Assembly (NCBI RefSeq): GCF_905171765.1
Contig: NC_053393.1
Location: forward strand, 61,845,371 to 61,909,370
DNA: 64,000 nucleotides
Source: Bufo bufo
Lineage: Eukaryota > Chordata > Amphibia > Anura > Bufonidae
Direction: 5' to 3'
Part shown: in pieces, positions 42,141 to 53,601 of the stretch
Layout of the letters: each line of letters starts with the position of its first letter
How positions within the stretch are numbered: position 1 is the stretch's first letter
Program-made: the position numbers and the translations under genes
The notes under the pieces: model-generated
Told to the model about the DNA's origin: nothing
Databases searched by the model: none
What the model saw: only the letters and a program-made list of their open reading frames with translations

Positions 42141-43988
42141 TCACCCCCCCAGGAAAGCTACTTGACAAAGCATCCACCTTGACATTTTTAAACCCAGGGC
42201 GGTAAGTGACGATGAAGTTAAATCTGGTGAAAAACAATGACCATCCGGCCTGCCTTGGGTTACGTTAGCCGACTCCAAGTAGGCCAGATTCTTGTGATCT
42301 GTAATTACCGTAATAGGAGGAATTACTCCTTCCAAACAATGCCGCCATTCCTCGAACGCCAACTTAATGGCCAGCGATTCCCTATTCCCCACATCATAAT
42401 TCTTTTCAGCAGTCGAGAGCTTTTTAGAGAAAAATGCACATGGGCGCCATTTACTGGGTGTAGGACCCTGCGACAATATTGCTCCTACCTCTACCTCAGA
42501 CGTGTCAACCTCAACAATAAATGGCTGAGACACGTCCGGTTGCACCAAAATAGGGACCGAAGCAAAACATTCTTTCACAGCAGAAAAGGCCTGTAATGCC
42601 GCATCAGACCAGATAGAAATATCAGCACCCTTCCTAGTCATGTCTGTTAAAGGTTTAACCACCGATGAATAGTTCAAGATAAATTTACGGTAGTAGTTAG
42701 TAAACCCCAAAAACCGCATAAGCGCTTTTAGATTTTCGGGTCGATCCCAGTCCAACACGGCACGGACCTTCTCGGGATCCATACGAAAACCTGATAATGA
42801 GAGCAAGTAACCCAGAAATTGCACTTCCTGTACAGCAAATACACACTTTTCCATCTTAGCATACAACTTATTCTCTCTTAGGATCTGTAACACCTGTCTC
42901 ACATGATCCTGATGAGTCTCCATATTAGGCGAATAAATTAGTATGTCATCAAGGTATACAACGACAAACCTCCCCACCAGATGATGAAAGATGTCATTGA
43001 CAAAGTGTTGAAAAACCGCAGGAGCATTGGTTAACCCAAAGGGCATGACCAGGTTTTCAAAATGACCCTCAGGGGTATTAAATGCAGTCTTCCACTCATC
43101 CCCCTCCTTGATCCTTATCAGATTATATGCCCCCCTCACATCCAATTTAGAGAACACCTTGGCACCGACAATCTGACTAAACAAATCCGGAATCAAAGGA
43201 AGGGGGTAAGGATCACGAACGGTAATACGATTGAGCTCACGGAAGTCCAGACTTGGTCTCAGGGTACAATCCTTTTTCTTTACAAAGAAAAATCCAGCAG
43301 CCACTGGGGACTTGGATGGTCTAATATGTCCCTTTGTCAAACTCTCGGTAATATACTCTCGCATAGCCTTTCTTTCGGGTTCCGAAAGATTATATAACCG
43401 TGATTTGGGCAGTTTAGCTCCGGGAATAAGATTGACGGGACAGTCATACTCCCGGTGCAGAGGCAACTCCTGATTACCAGTCTCAGAAAACACATCAGAA
43501 AATTTAGAAATGAACAAGGGTACAGTTTTAGTGGTAACCATAGAGAACAATGCATTAAGACAGTTGTCCATGCAAAAATCACTCCAATCAAGAATCTGTC
43601 TCGTTTGCCAATCGATGTTAGGGTTATGTTTGCTTAACCATGGTAAGCCCAACACCAACGGAGCAGGCAGACCCTCCAACACATAACAGGAGATAGATTC
43701 CTGATGCAAATCACCCACTCTTAAATTAATGTCATTCACTACCTGCGACAGGCATTTTTGGGCGAGAGGTGCTGAGTCAATTGCAAAGACATTAATACTA
43801 TTCTCTAATGCATTAGTAGTCAACCCGTGAATGCGTACAAACTGTCCATCAATCAAGTTAACTCTTGCCCCACTGTCGATAAATGCTTCAATTTTCACAG
43901 TTTTGGACTCCAGCGCCACCTCGGCAGACAGGAGAAAACGGGTACTACCAGTGAAAGAGAAAAGTAGGTTTTCTTGCTCCCCACCCAC
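42141..43988 (-). pseudogene. pol: Chromovirus X protease, RT and RNase H
   Basis: A 615-codon frame, the longest in the window. Protease FIDSGARVNLID lies near residue 37 and VLGLPWLSKHNPNIDW near 114. RT follows: [48 protein letters not shown] and [11 protein letters not shown] with the catalytic pair. RNase H has VEVDTSEVEVGAI and [13 protein letters not shown]. The frame is lost close to the end of RNase H by a deletion near 42265. The RT domain itself looks intact. Gag is in another frame upstream. Confidence 0.93.
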
Positions 43989-43998
43989 ACTACCAATA

Positions 43999-44870
43999 CT
44001 AATTTGGGGAATAAACTTTTTTCTTTTTGTTTACACCTTGATGCTGCAAGTACGGACAAATATTCACAAAATGTCCCTTCTTGCCACAACAAAAGCAGAC
44101 TCCTTTCGCATGACCCAAGCTTTTACCAGTAGTTCCAGGAGTAGCTCCTACTAACTGCATAGGCTCATCACAAGGCACAACCACCCGTGTCTCTCCACCA
44201 TAAGTGCCAAAGGAAGCAGTACCCTTATTGGACAGTACTTCCTGAAGGTGAGGACCCCTAGATCTCTCCCTCAGGCGTCTATCAAGACGTACAGCAAGGG
44301 ACATAGCTGCTTCCAATGACTCAGGATTTTCATGAAAAGCCAATGCATCCTGCAGTCTCTCATAGAGACCCTGGCAGAATTGGCTACGGAGAGCAGAATT
44401 GTTCCACTCTGTATCCGTAGCCTATCTCCTAAATTCAGAGCAATAGGTCTCCACAGAACGTTCTCCCTGCCGCAAACCCCGTAACTTGGTCTCGGCCTGA
44501 GAGATGAGATCCGGGTCATCATAGATAAGACCAAAGGCTGTAAAGAATTCATCTACCGACCGGAGGGACGGTGATCCGGTCGGCAGAGAAAAAGCCCAAG
44601 ATTGGGCGTCCTCTTTAAGCAATGAAATTATCATACCAACACGTTGACACTCCTAAAGTATAATTTACATGACTCCCTGAAGCGGATGAAATTAACACTA
44701 CCCCAGGAAAACCTGTCCGGGAGAGCTACCTTTGGTTCAGGGCAGGCCTGGAACCCACCACTGGAACCAGCAGCCTGTAAACTCTGAAACTGCAAAACCA
44801 TCGCACGGAGGTCTGCTACCTCCAAAGTCAGATTCTGCAGCTGTTCGACCAGTGCAGTCATAGCATCCAT
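43999..44870 (-). pseudogene. gag: Chromovirus X Gag
   Basis: Three overlapping pieces: the start with MDAMTALVEQLQNLTLEVAD and PDRFSWGSVNFIRF (44870-44631), the middle with AQSWAFSLPTGS and YDDPDLISQAETKLRGL (44634-44422), and the end with NAMSLAVRLDRR-like wording, EPMQL and the zinc knuckle CFCCGKKGHFVNIC (44343-43999). A deletion near 44655 and a stop at about 44424 (CGGAGATAG) break it. The knuckle is a complete CCHC. Confidence 0.87.
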
Positions 44871-44905
44871 AGCTGCACAGGTCAGAAAATAAAATGGCGG
44901 TATTG

Positions 44906-44915
44906 GCTCTGGATA
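44906..44915 (-). promoter_or_regulatory. Self-priming PBS of chromovirus X
   Basis: One base inside the 5' LTR the minus strand reads TATCCAGAGC. It is the exact complement of GCTCTGGATA in the 5' LTR (45314-45323), 30 nt downstream of a TATTTAG box (45347-45353). No tRNA-type TGG start is present. Confidence 0.75.
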
Positions 44916-44916
44916 A

Positions 44917-45473
44917 TGTCATGGATGTAGTAGGTGAGAACACCAAAAGACAACAAGAAGGAAGGGAAAAAATACTAGGCCTCACCGCTAGGGAAGGAAA
45001 AGGGTCACCACCTATAAAACCCTGCTCCTGGCCCTAAATCCTATCCGTATGGGTACCTCTCGATGGTAGAGATGCCCATACACAGGAACCTAGAAAACCC
45101 TGGGGGCCCTCGGAAGTCCTAATGGTAATGACAGGGCAGAGACTACCCGCTCCTTGCCTGGTGAAGGAACCAGCATCTCGCTGAGGCCTAGTAAACAACA
45201 AAGGTGGGGGGAATACAACAAACGGAACACTTAACTTCTGGGGCTGATGGATGATGGATGAACTGGACTTCAACTAGAACCACACTCCAGCTCTTCCAAA
45301 AACCAAATAAAGCTATCCAGAGCAAGGAGTGATGGGTAAAGTCAGACTAAATAGGGGGAGGTAAAGGTCACATGATCCACACCTGAACAGGAGGTGTGGA
45401 CATACAAACAACACACAGACAAAGTGAAACCAAAACCAAAAGAAGCTATCAGATCACTAATGTGCAGATAATC
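44917..45473 (-). repeat. Chromovirus X, 5' LTR, larger part
   Basis: 557 bp of the 5' LTR. The remaining 35 bp (53567-53601) lie beyond inserted element 4. It carries the TATTTAG box and predicted RNA start. Confidence 0.88.
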
Positions 45474-46140
45474 TGTCACGGGGTGCCAAAGGTGTACTCG
45501 GTCTCCCATCAGCCGCAGACCTGCTGCTTAGATTCAGGAGCGAGGATCTGTGTTTGGCCTCGTTCCCAGGGCAACTTTGCTATCTGTGAGGCTCCCTGCT
45601 CCTAGGTCTGCCTTGAGCGCCGAGCTGATCACTCGGTGCTCGACTTGTCTGTCTGTCGGTGATGTGACGCTGGCCACGTCACATGACCCTCAGACCCCAC
45701 TATAAATACAGGCAGCCTGCTGGCCACAGGTTGCCTGTTAATTCTAGGTTCCTGGCTATTTGTTGGACTACTGAATCCTACCTGATCCTGCTCCTCCTGT
45801 ACTGCGCATCTCTCCTGGTATCCTGACCCCGGCTTCCACCTGACGATTCTTTGCGGACTCCTGTTGTACTTTGTTTCTCTCCTGGTATTTAACCTCGGCT
45901 TTTCCTGACTATTCTCTGCTCATTCCTTAGTACTGCGTAGCTCTCTAGGTATTGACCCGGTCCGTTCACGTTCCGTTATTTGTCTTGTCTGTCTACCCAG
46001 CACGTATCCTAAGTTAGGGACTGCCGTCTAGTTGTCCCCTGTCATTAGGACTTGCGAGGCAAGTAGGCAGGGCCAGGGGTGAGGGTGGAGCGCAGTGGTC
46101 ACTATCCTCCCTCCTGTGTGTAGTGTACGTGACCGTCACA
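45474..46140 (+). repeat. Chromovirus 4, 5' LTR
   Basis: 667 bp, TG to CA. It has a clean TATAAATA box at 45701-45708 and the predicted RNA start GCCTGTTAAT at 45733-45742. Confidence 0.9.
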
Positions 46141-46141
46141 G

Positions 46142-46151
46142 ATTAACAGGC
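46142..46151 (+). promoter_or_regulatory. Self-priming PBS of chromovirus 4
   Basis: One base inside the LTR the sequence ATTAACAGGC is the exact complement of GCCTGTTAAT (45733-45742), which lies 32 nt after the start of the TATAAATA box. The spacing matches that of an RNA 5' end. Confidence 0.78.
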
Positions 46152-46171
46152 CATAACCTAACCACTGTATC

Positions 46172-47038
46172 ATGAATCCTCTGGTGACCCTGATTGACCA
46201 TGTCTCTTATCTGACGTAGATGGTGCAGGAGCTAGGGGAGAAACTCTGTTCTTTTGAGCTAGGACAAGGTACTTCCATCCCTCAGGCCTCCAGTCTGCAT
46301 TTAGAGCCCCAGATTAAGCTTCCTGAGCCCTTTTCTGGAGATCGGAAGAAGTTTCTTTCCTTTAAAGAAAATTGTAAACTTTTTCCATTTGCGCCCCGTA
46401 TCCTCTGGCCCAGAGAGTCAAAGCGTGGGCATTGTCATTTCCTGGTTACAGGGTGATCCCCAGGACTGGGCATTTTCTTTACCTGCTGACGCCAGTTTTT
46501 TAACATCAGTGGAGGTTTTTTTTCAGGCCCTGGGTACCCTGTATGATGAACCAGACAGGACACTGGTAGCCGAGACTGCTCTAAAGGTTCTGGTTCAGGG
46601 CGATCTACCTGCGGAGGAGTATTGCACCCAATTCATAAGGTGGTGTGTTCCCTCAGGATGGAATGAACCAGCACTTAAGAGTCAGTTCAGGTCAGGTCTG
46701 TCTGATAACTTAAAGGATCTTCTAGTGAGTTATCAACTTCCAGAGACTCTACTGTAGAGGAGATGATGACCCTTGTAGTCCGACTTGACCGACGAGTTAG
46801 AGAGAGACGACAGGAACGACAGTTCTCTCCTCAGGTGGTGGTCCAGCCTGAGGTCTATCCCAGAAACAACGCTGAGGTCTCTACCGAAGAACCCATGCAG
46901 GTCGGCATGACTCAAGGGAATCTGCGCCGCGGACGTGGAGTGTGTTTTTACTGCAGAGATCCTGACCATTGGATCAACCAGTGTCCTAAGAAGGCCCTCT
47001 CCGTTAAGTCTCCCAAAGCAAGGTTACCTAAAGACTAG
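46172..47038 (+). pseudogene. gag: Chromovirus 4 Gag
   Basis: The start MNPLVTLIDHVSYL is followed by a stop (TAG, 46217). The capsid domain continues with IKLPEPFSGDRKKFLSFKE, then in another frame WLQGDPQDWAFSLPADA and YDEPDRTLVAE. It then has SQFRSGLSDNLKDLL, and after another break VVRLDRRVRERR, EEPMQVGM and the zinc knuckle CFYCRDPDHWINQC (about 46950). At least one stop and two frame changes are present. Confidence 0.87.
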
Positions 47039-47068
47039 GTACACCCTGATATTACAAAATGTAAGCTT

Positions 47069-47738
47069 TTGGTACCTATAACAATGTCTCTGGGGGTTAA
47101 TAAATGGCCGGGTAAGTCCTTTATTGACTCCGGTTCAGCGGCCAGCTTTATTGACTCTGAGTACGCCATTAGACTGGGTATACCAATTTTTTCTCTTTCT
47201 ACACCTATCCATGTCTTGGCTATTGACGCCACTCCCCTGGTAGGTGGTATGGTGAGGTCATGTACCTCAGAGATTTCTTTAACCGTGGGGGTGTGCCACT
47301 CTGATAAATGTTCCCTCTTAGTCCTGGAGAACTTACCGGTCAAGGTGGTACTAGGGTTGCCTTGGCTCCGATTACACAACCCCACTATTGATTGGTCCAG
47401 GGGGGAGTTGGTGAAATGGGGACCTAAATGTGACTCGTGCTTGTCTGTGGTACAAGCTGGGGTCTCAGCAGAAACTGATATATTACCCACGGTCATTAGG
47501 GAATATTCTGATGTGTTCTCATCACCTACCCCGGATGTTCTACCACCCCATTGACCTTATGATTGCGCCATAGAGTTAGTAGAAGGTGCCAGGTTTCCTA
47601 AGGGGCATATTTATAATCTCTCTAAGCCCGAACGCAAGGCCATGTAGGATTATATTAAGGAAAGCCTTGGTAAGGGGCACATTAGACCTTCTGTCTGTCC
47701 TATGGGAGCGGGGTTTTTCTTCGTTAAGAAAAAGGATG
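47069..47738 (+). pseudogene. pol: Chromovirus 4 protease and RT start
   Basis: Protease shows FIDSGSAASFIDSEY (about residue 18), VLAIDATPLVGG and VVLGLPWLRLHNPTIDW. The linker with REYSDVFSSP and VLPPH ends in a stop (TGA at 47552). The frame continues with [11 protein letters not shown], a second stop (TAG, 47645), and [20 protein letters not shown], where the L1-like insertion cuts it. Confidence 0.88.
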
Positions 47739-50600
47739 GTAAATCCCCAGGGCCTGATGGCTTTTCGTACAAATATTATAAGACCTTTAAGGCTGAACTA
47801 ACCCCTCACTTGATTACCCTATTCAATCATTTCCTAGCGGGCAATGTAGTGCCTGCCCCAATGTCCCACTCGTATCTCACGATGATTCCGAAGCCTGGGA
47901 AGGACCCGCACGAATGTCCTAACTATAGGCCCATTGCCCTACTTAACTCAGACCTTAAGATTTTCACCAAAACCATAGCTACCCGACTAAACGTCTTTCT
48001 TCCCTCCCTGATTCATAAAGACTAGGTGGGATTTGTCCCGGGCCGTCAGGGGGCAGACAACACACGAAGAAACATTGACCTGATTGTGGCAAAACCAACC
48101 TCGCCACTGGGTGCTGGAGAAGCCTGGTTGCCAGCCTCTTGCCCCAGGATTATGGGCCCTCTCATCGGCCCATGCTAAACTTAAACCCCATGGCGATTTG
48201 ACTGTGTTTGTGGCATCTGAGCACTGTTTGGATATATTGAGCGCTCAGATCCAAGCTATCTGGGAATATGTTAAATGTCTATGTTACTGTAATGGTTGGG
48301 ACATTGTATATTTGAATAGTGATGTCTGTCCTATTGTCTCCACGTGTGTATTGGCGATTTCCCTTTGTCCTGAGGCGACAATAGGACAGACATCACTATT
48401 CAAATATACAATGTCCCAACCATTACAGTAACATAGACATTTAACATATTCCCAGATAGCTTGGATCTGAGCGCTCAATATATCCAAACAGTGCTCAGAT
48501 GCCACAAACACAGTCAAATCGCCATGGGGTTTAAGTTTAGCATGGGCCGATGAGAGGGCCCATAATCCTGGGTCAAGAGGCTGGCAACCAGGCTTCTCCA
48601 GCACCCAGTGGCGAGGTTGGTTTTGCCACACTGATAGATGTCTTATCTCGCTCAGGTGAGGAGGCATTACTTCTTAGTTTGGATGCAGAAAAGGCATTCG
48701 ACCGTTTAGGTTGGCCATTCCTCTTTGCTACCCTTCAGGCTTACGGCCTTTCTGGCCCGTTTGTTAGAGCCATTCATAGTCTATACTCCTCCCCCACAGC
48801 GACGATCAGACTTCCTCATGCTCAATCTCGACCCATAAACATTGCTAATGAAGGGTTGTCCCCTATCTCCCCTACTTTTTGCCATGTGTATTGAACCCCT
48901 GGCGGACAAGATCAGGGCTTGCCCGGATATCAGAGGTGTTATGGTCAAGGATAGGGAGTTTAAGCTATCGCTATATGCTGATGATATCCTCCTTACCCTT
49001 ACCAAGCTTCACATTTCCCTACCAAACCTCCACTCCATCTTACAAGAGTTTGGGCGTCTCTCGGGGTATAAGGTCAACACTCATAAAACTGAGGCCCTCC
49101 CTCTTAATCTTTCTCAGATGGCCCTGAGCTCTCTCAAAGTGAACTTCCCTTTCCACTGGAAGACAGATTCACTGCGATATTTGGGGGTTGACCTCACTCC
49201 CCGATATGGAGAGCTTTACAAAGCTAATTTCCCACGTATATATGCAGAGATTAGGGGTCTTCTAGATAGGTGGCACCCTCTCCCACACTTTCTCATGGGG
49301 CGTATTGCTGCGACTAAAATGACAATCCTTCCCAAACTTCTGTACCTTTTTGAGACCTTACCGATTAAAGTCCCCCTTAAAGACCTGAGATCCACTCAAT
49401 CCACCTCCTTAGATTCATATGGGCGGGAGCGCGGCACAGAATCCTGAGGTCGGTTCTTCTATCTAGTAGGCACTGGGGCGGTCTAGGGGTTCCGGACCTA
49501 TCTAAATATTACTGGGCGGCCCAGCTACGCTCTGTCACAGCCTGGGCTTCCTTGCACTCTTATTCTGTCTGCATGCAGGTAGAAAGACTCTGGCTAGCTC
49601 CGGTACACCCTAACTCCATGCTATGATCCTGGTTGAACAGGACTCACCCAGCCTAGGATCTCCTAGGGCCCATGGCGTGCACCAGACGCATCTGGCAGCA
49701 GTGCAGTCCACTCACTCTGCCATGACCTCCTTTTTATATCACCCAACTCTCCCTGCTAGTTCTATCACATCTACAACGAGACCATGGTTTCAACGGGGGG
49801 TGTTTCAGTTCGCTGACATTGTGGACCCCTTCACTAGGGTCCTCCTGCCGTTTACTACCCTGCAGGCCTCCTCCAACTTCTTTTATATCCAGATTAGGCA
49901 CCTTGCCCAGTCCATCTTTTCAGGGATTACTGTTTCCCTTCCGACCCCCTTTGAGCGCCTTTGCAGGGAAGGGGTACATGCGAAAGGTTTAATTTCTGAG
50001 ATTTACTCCATATTGCTGACTCCCTTCCCTGATCGGGTCCAAAGGCATTCCTACATGGTGCGGTGGGAGGAATATCTAGGAAGGGCCTTACCGGACTCAC
50101 TCTGGCACATTATATGGAGGAGGGCAGCAAAATCATCTATGTCGGTACTTCATAAGGAGAACCAATATAAGATTTGAATGTTCTGGTATCACACTCCGGA
50201 CCTCCTCCATAGAATATATCCAGTTGTTCCGGGTGATTGTTAGAGATGTGGCTTACATAGGGGTACATTACCTCACATTTTTTGGGACTGTCCCAAGATA
50301 GGTCCTTACTGGACTGAAGTAGGCGCCTTCCTAAGTGATGATTTTGGAATTGAAATCCAACCGGAACCTGTGTCCTTCCTGCTTAATGTGGTCCCCATAC
50401 AAGTTAAAAAACATGCACTCAAGCTGCTGCTACTGATACAAACAGCAGCTCGTTGTCTAGTCTCCCGAGCCTGGAAAAGCCCCGAACCACCACGGGTCTC
50501 TGATTTGTATGCCAGGGTGATGGAGGTCCGTACAATGGAGTAGTCTCCTGCTATGTTTCAGGACAAAATGGCACTCTTTAATGCCATATGGGACATATGG
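47739..50600 (+). pseudogene. L1-like ORF2 fragment: RT and C-terminal zinc motif
   Basis: RT pieces in order: [52 protein letters not shown] (foldback here), ALLLSLDAEKAFDRLGWPFL with the first Asp, GCPLSPLLFAMCIEPLA, LSLYADDILL with the YADD pair (about 48972), MGRIAATKMTILPKLLYLFE. This set identifies the L1 group. The C-terminal region ends in a CCHC-type motif (C..C..H..C, near 50237-50294), as in L1 proteins. Stops at about 48022 and 50239, and several frame changes, make it inactive. Endonuclease is absent because of 5' truncation. Confidence 0.88.
48085..48630. mobile_element. Foldback element with TG/CA ends and 5-bp TSD
   Basis: 546 bp with outer ends TGTGGCAAAACC and GGTTTTGCCACA. 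The arms of about 255 bp are almost perfectly complementary; only about 30 central bases near 48350 are unpaired. It is flanked by CTGAT at 48080-48084 and 48631-48635. Removing it with one copy restores the conserved L1 reading IDLIDVLS. TG...CA ends with a 5-bp TSD are LTR-like, but an inverted dimer is not a normal LTR product. The arms read open on both strands (115 and 127 codons) with the same peptide, a consequence of the palindrome. Confidence 0.82.
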
Positions 50601-51068
50601 GATAATTATTGGGCCACTAGGCAATCTTGATGACTTCTGGTGAACGGAATATTCCCTTCCCCCCCCTCCTCCCCCTTTCTTTTTTCTATGTCTTTGTCTA
50701 AGTCACTTGTCCTGTCTGTTGCGTATTTGTTGGGTTGGGTATTATTGGTTGAGAAACTTTGGGCCTTAGGGTCCTTACGGCTCTCTCGCTTCTACCTGAT
50801 GTTTCTTTGTTTAAGATATACTGCACAGCAGTCCTTCCTCGGGCTGGTTACAGATAGACGGAGTCTCAGTTAGTTCAATTCAATGCCTTATTTTTGTTCA
50901 GTCTTCAATGCTTCATCACTGTATATTATCAAGTGTTACATACAGTATGCCCATTCAATATGTATGTGATATATTTCGTGTATTATCCTAATCTTGTACT
51001 TCTGTGCATTATGCTACTGTAAAAGTGTATTCACGTTTCTGTTTTATACCATAATAAACATACAATTA

Positions 51069-52563
51069 TAAAAAAAAGGAAGAAGGATGGTGGTCTTAGG
51101 CTTTGTATCGATTACCGGAAATTGAATAAGATCACTATCCAGAATAGATACTCTCTCCCATTTAATCCGGATTTATTTAACCAGGTTCTGGGGGCAACCT
51201 GGTTTTCTAAGATTGACCTGAAAGGGGCATATAATCTAATCCGAATCAAGGAGGGAGACGAATGGAAGACGGCGTTCAATACTCCGGCAGGACACTTTGA
51301 ATATCAGGTTATGCCTTTTGGACTCAGCAATGCCCCAGCTGTGTTCCAAAACTTTATGAATGATATTCTTAGAGAGTTTTTAGGCAAATTTGTCATTGTC
51401 TATCTTGATGACATTTTGATATTTTCTCCTGATTTCAAATCTCATGTGTCTCATGTTAGACAAGTATTAGAGGTGTTGAGGGAGAATCAGTTGTCTGCTA
51501 AACAAGAGAAATGTGTCTTTGGTGTACAGGAGATACTGTTTCTAGGGCATGTCCTGACCCCTCACGCCTTCAAGATGGATCCTGGTAAGGTACTAGCTAT
51601 TAAGGAATGGGTAAGGCCTTCATCCTTAAAGGCCTTACAACGGTTCTTAGGTTTTGCCAATTACTACCGTAAATTTATTAAGAATTTTTCAGTAATTGCT
51701 AAACCGTTGACCGACCTTACTAAGAATGGGGCGGATTTGGAGAACTGATTTACTGAGGCCATTACTTCGTTTGAAACACTAAAAAAGGCATTCAGTAGCG
51801 CTCCCATTCTGATCCAGCCAGATCAGGAGAGAACTTTTATTGTGGAGGTGGATGCGTCTGAGGACGGCACAGGAGCAGTCCTTTCACAAGGTCCTGCTAG
51901 TCTAACTAACCTGAGACCGTGTGCATTCTTTTCCAGAAAATTTTCTTCCACCGAGAGAAACTACGACATAGGGAATCGGGAGTTGCTGGCCATTAAATGG
52001 GCATTTGAGGAGTGGAGGCATTTTCTGGAGGGGGCAAGGCATTGTGTAACTGTTGTCACTGACCATAAGAACCTTATGTTTCTCAAATCTGCTAAGAGGT
52101 TGAATCCCCGCCAGGCTAGATGGGCACTGTTTTTTTTATTCATTTTGAATTCTCCATTACTTTCAGGCCTGGAAGTAAAAACGTGAAGGCTGATGCATTA
52201 TCTCGGAGCTTCCATGCTTTTCAGCCTACAGAGGCACCGCCTGAATCCATCCTACCAGCAAATATCTTTGTAGCAGCCTTAACCCAAGATATCTCGGCTC
52301 TCATTAAGGCTGAACAACATCTGACACCGGCAACCACCCCAACAGATAAGTTGTTTGTCCCCATACAATTTTGTCTCCAGCTGTTGGGTGAGTGTCATGA
52401 TTCTGCCTTTTGTGGACATCCTGGTTTTGAGGGCACTAGAGAGCTGGTTTCTAGATCTTATTGGTGGCCCACTCTATTTAGGGATGTCAAGTCCTACGTG
52501 TCAGCCTGTGAGGTTTGTGCTAGGTCTAAGACACCTAGGACTTGCCCTGCTGGTAACCTATGA
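51069..52563 (+). pseudogene. pol: Chromovirus 4 RT, RNase H and integrase zinc domain
   Basis: After the L1 the frame continues [45 protein letters not shown] and [13 protein letters not shown] stop follows at 51748, in LENxFTEA. RNase H has [13 protein letters not shown] and [11 protein letters not shown]. One extra T in the T-run near 52137 shifts frame. The next frame reads [17 protein letters not shown] and the integrase zinc domain (GECHDSAFCGHPG, CEVCARSK), ending with a stop at 52561 in GNLxPLPIPS. Confidence 0.88.
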
Positions 52564-53470
52564 CCCCTACCCATTCCCAGTAGACCCTGGTCCCATATCT
52601 CGAGGGACTTTATTACTGACCTGCCGCCGGCGGAGGGTAAGACTGTTGTTTGGGTAGTGGTCGATAGGTTTAGCAAGATGGTTAATTTCATTCCTCTGTC
52701 TAAACTCCCAAATGCCAAGACCCTGGCGTCTATTTTTGTGAAAGAAATTGTACGGTTACATGGTATCCCGAAAATATTGTATCTGACAGGGGTGTGCAGT
52801 TTGTGTCCAAATTTTGGAGGGCTTTCTGTCAAAGATATCAGATTTCGTTGTCTTTTTCCTCCGCCTACCACCCTGAGAGTAATGGGCAGACTGAATTTGC
52901 TTTGAATAACCGTGTTAGTTCTTCTGCTGGGGTCTCCCCTTTCTTTTGTAACCATGATTTTCATCCCCGTTTTCATTCTGGGTCGTCCGTCTCCTCCTCT
53001 AACCCTGAAGCGGATAAACTCTCCTCCGAACGGTGCACAGTTTGGGCCCGGGTTCAATCGAACCTAGAAAAGGCTCAAAGTTCTCAATAACTCAAGGCTG
53101 ATAGGAGACGTTCCAAGGGAGTGAACTTTCAGGTTGGGGATAAGGTATGGTTGGCCTCCAAGAATCTATCTCTCAAGGTAGCTTCTAGAAAATTTGCTCC
53201 TCGTTTTATTGGACCGTATAAGATCACGGAGGTGATTAATCCGGTATTGTTTAAGTTGGAGCTGCCCGAGTCGTTCTACATTCATAATGTATTTCATAAA
53301 TATCTACTTAAAAAGTATTTTGAACCTGTTGTACCGTTGAAAGCCTCGCCTCCGCCGGTTCATGTTAGTGATGCTGTCGAGTATGTGGTGTCTAAGATAG
53401 TGGATGGCAGGAGAGTGCATAATTCCTTACAGTACCTGATTCACTGGAAGGAGTATGGACCCGAAGAGAG
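52564..53470 (+). pseudogene. pol: Chromovirus 4 integrase core and truncated chromodomain
   Basis: The core is split over frames: [14 protein letters not shown] and [19 protein letters not shown], then [20 protein letters not shown] and HPESNGQTE, joined directly to FALNNR. The normal spacer between Glu and this segment, about 35-40 residues, is deleted in frame. The C-terminus has VGDKVWLASKNLSLKV, GPYKITEVINPV and a chromodomain (YVVSKIVDGRRVHNSLQYLI to EYGPEER). There it is cut and joined to the end of the 3' LTR. Confidence 0.86.
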
Positions 53471-53561
53471 ACTTGCGAGGAAAGTAGGCAGGGCCAGGGG
53501 TGAGGGTGGAGCGCAGTGGTCACTATCCTCCCCCCTGTGTGTAGTGTACGTGACTGTCACA
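53471..53561 (+). repeat. Chromovirus 4, 3' LTR remnant (91 bp)
   Basis: It matches the last 91 bp of the 5' LTR (46049-46140), from ACTTGCGAGG to GTCACA. The junction with pol is at CCCGAAGAGAG/ACTTGCGAGG. About 575 bp of LTR and the end of pol are missing. Confidence 0.9.
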
Positions 53562-53601
53562 TAATCTTTCAGACCTTCTGAAACCTGTCACCGGTGTGAC
53601 A

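Larger units (their letters stand above)
47739..51068 (+). mobile_element. L1-like LINE, 5'-truncated, with poly-A tail
   Basis: The 3.3-kb insertion begins within an L1-type RT (KSPGPDGF) and ends with AATAAA at 51053 and an A-run at 51062-51068. It is flanked by copies of the target sequence, AAGAAAAAGGATGG on the left (47725-47738) and AAGAAGGATGG on the right (51071-51081). These are the standard signs of target-primed reverse transcription. It carries a foldback element at 48085-48630. Confidence 0.88.
45474..53561 (+). mobile_element. Chromovirus 4, inserted in the 5' LTR of X
   Basis: Plus-strand element starting TGTCACGGGG and ending GTCACA. The TSD TAATC is exact (45469-45473 and 53562-53566); the intact X LTR at 35510 has one copy. 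It carries a full 5' LTR (45474-46140), gag and pol. The 3' LTR is reduced to its last 91 bp. Its RT is split by an L1-like LINE (47739-51068). It lacks closely matching counterparts here; its proteins differ more from 1, X, Y and 5 than those do from each other. Confidence 0.92.
34957..53601 (-). mobile_element. Chromovirus X, carrying two nested chromoviruses
   Basis: Minus-strand element with LTRs 34957-35555 and 44917-45473 plus 53567-53601. Its own internal region is 35556-36387 plus 41529-44916 (about 4.2 kb) once Y is removed. Y is inserted in the integrase (TSD CAATT) and element 4 in the 5' LTR (TSD TAATC). The LTR pair has more differences than in element 1, so X is older, as nesting demands. 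Confidence 0.9.

Noticed and set aside
48084..48667. Opposed open frames of 115 and 127 codons with the same peptide
   Set aside because: A palindrome necessarily gives the same peptide on both strands; no motif or start context supports a gene. The origin of the arm sequence is kept as a finding.
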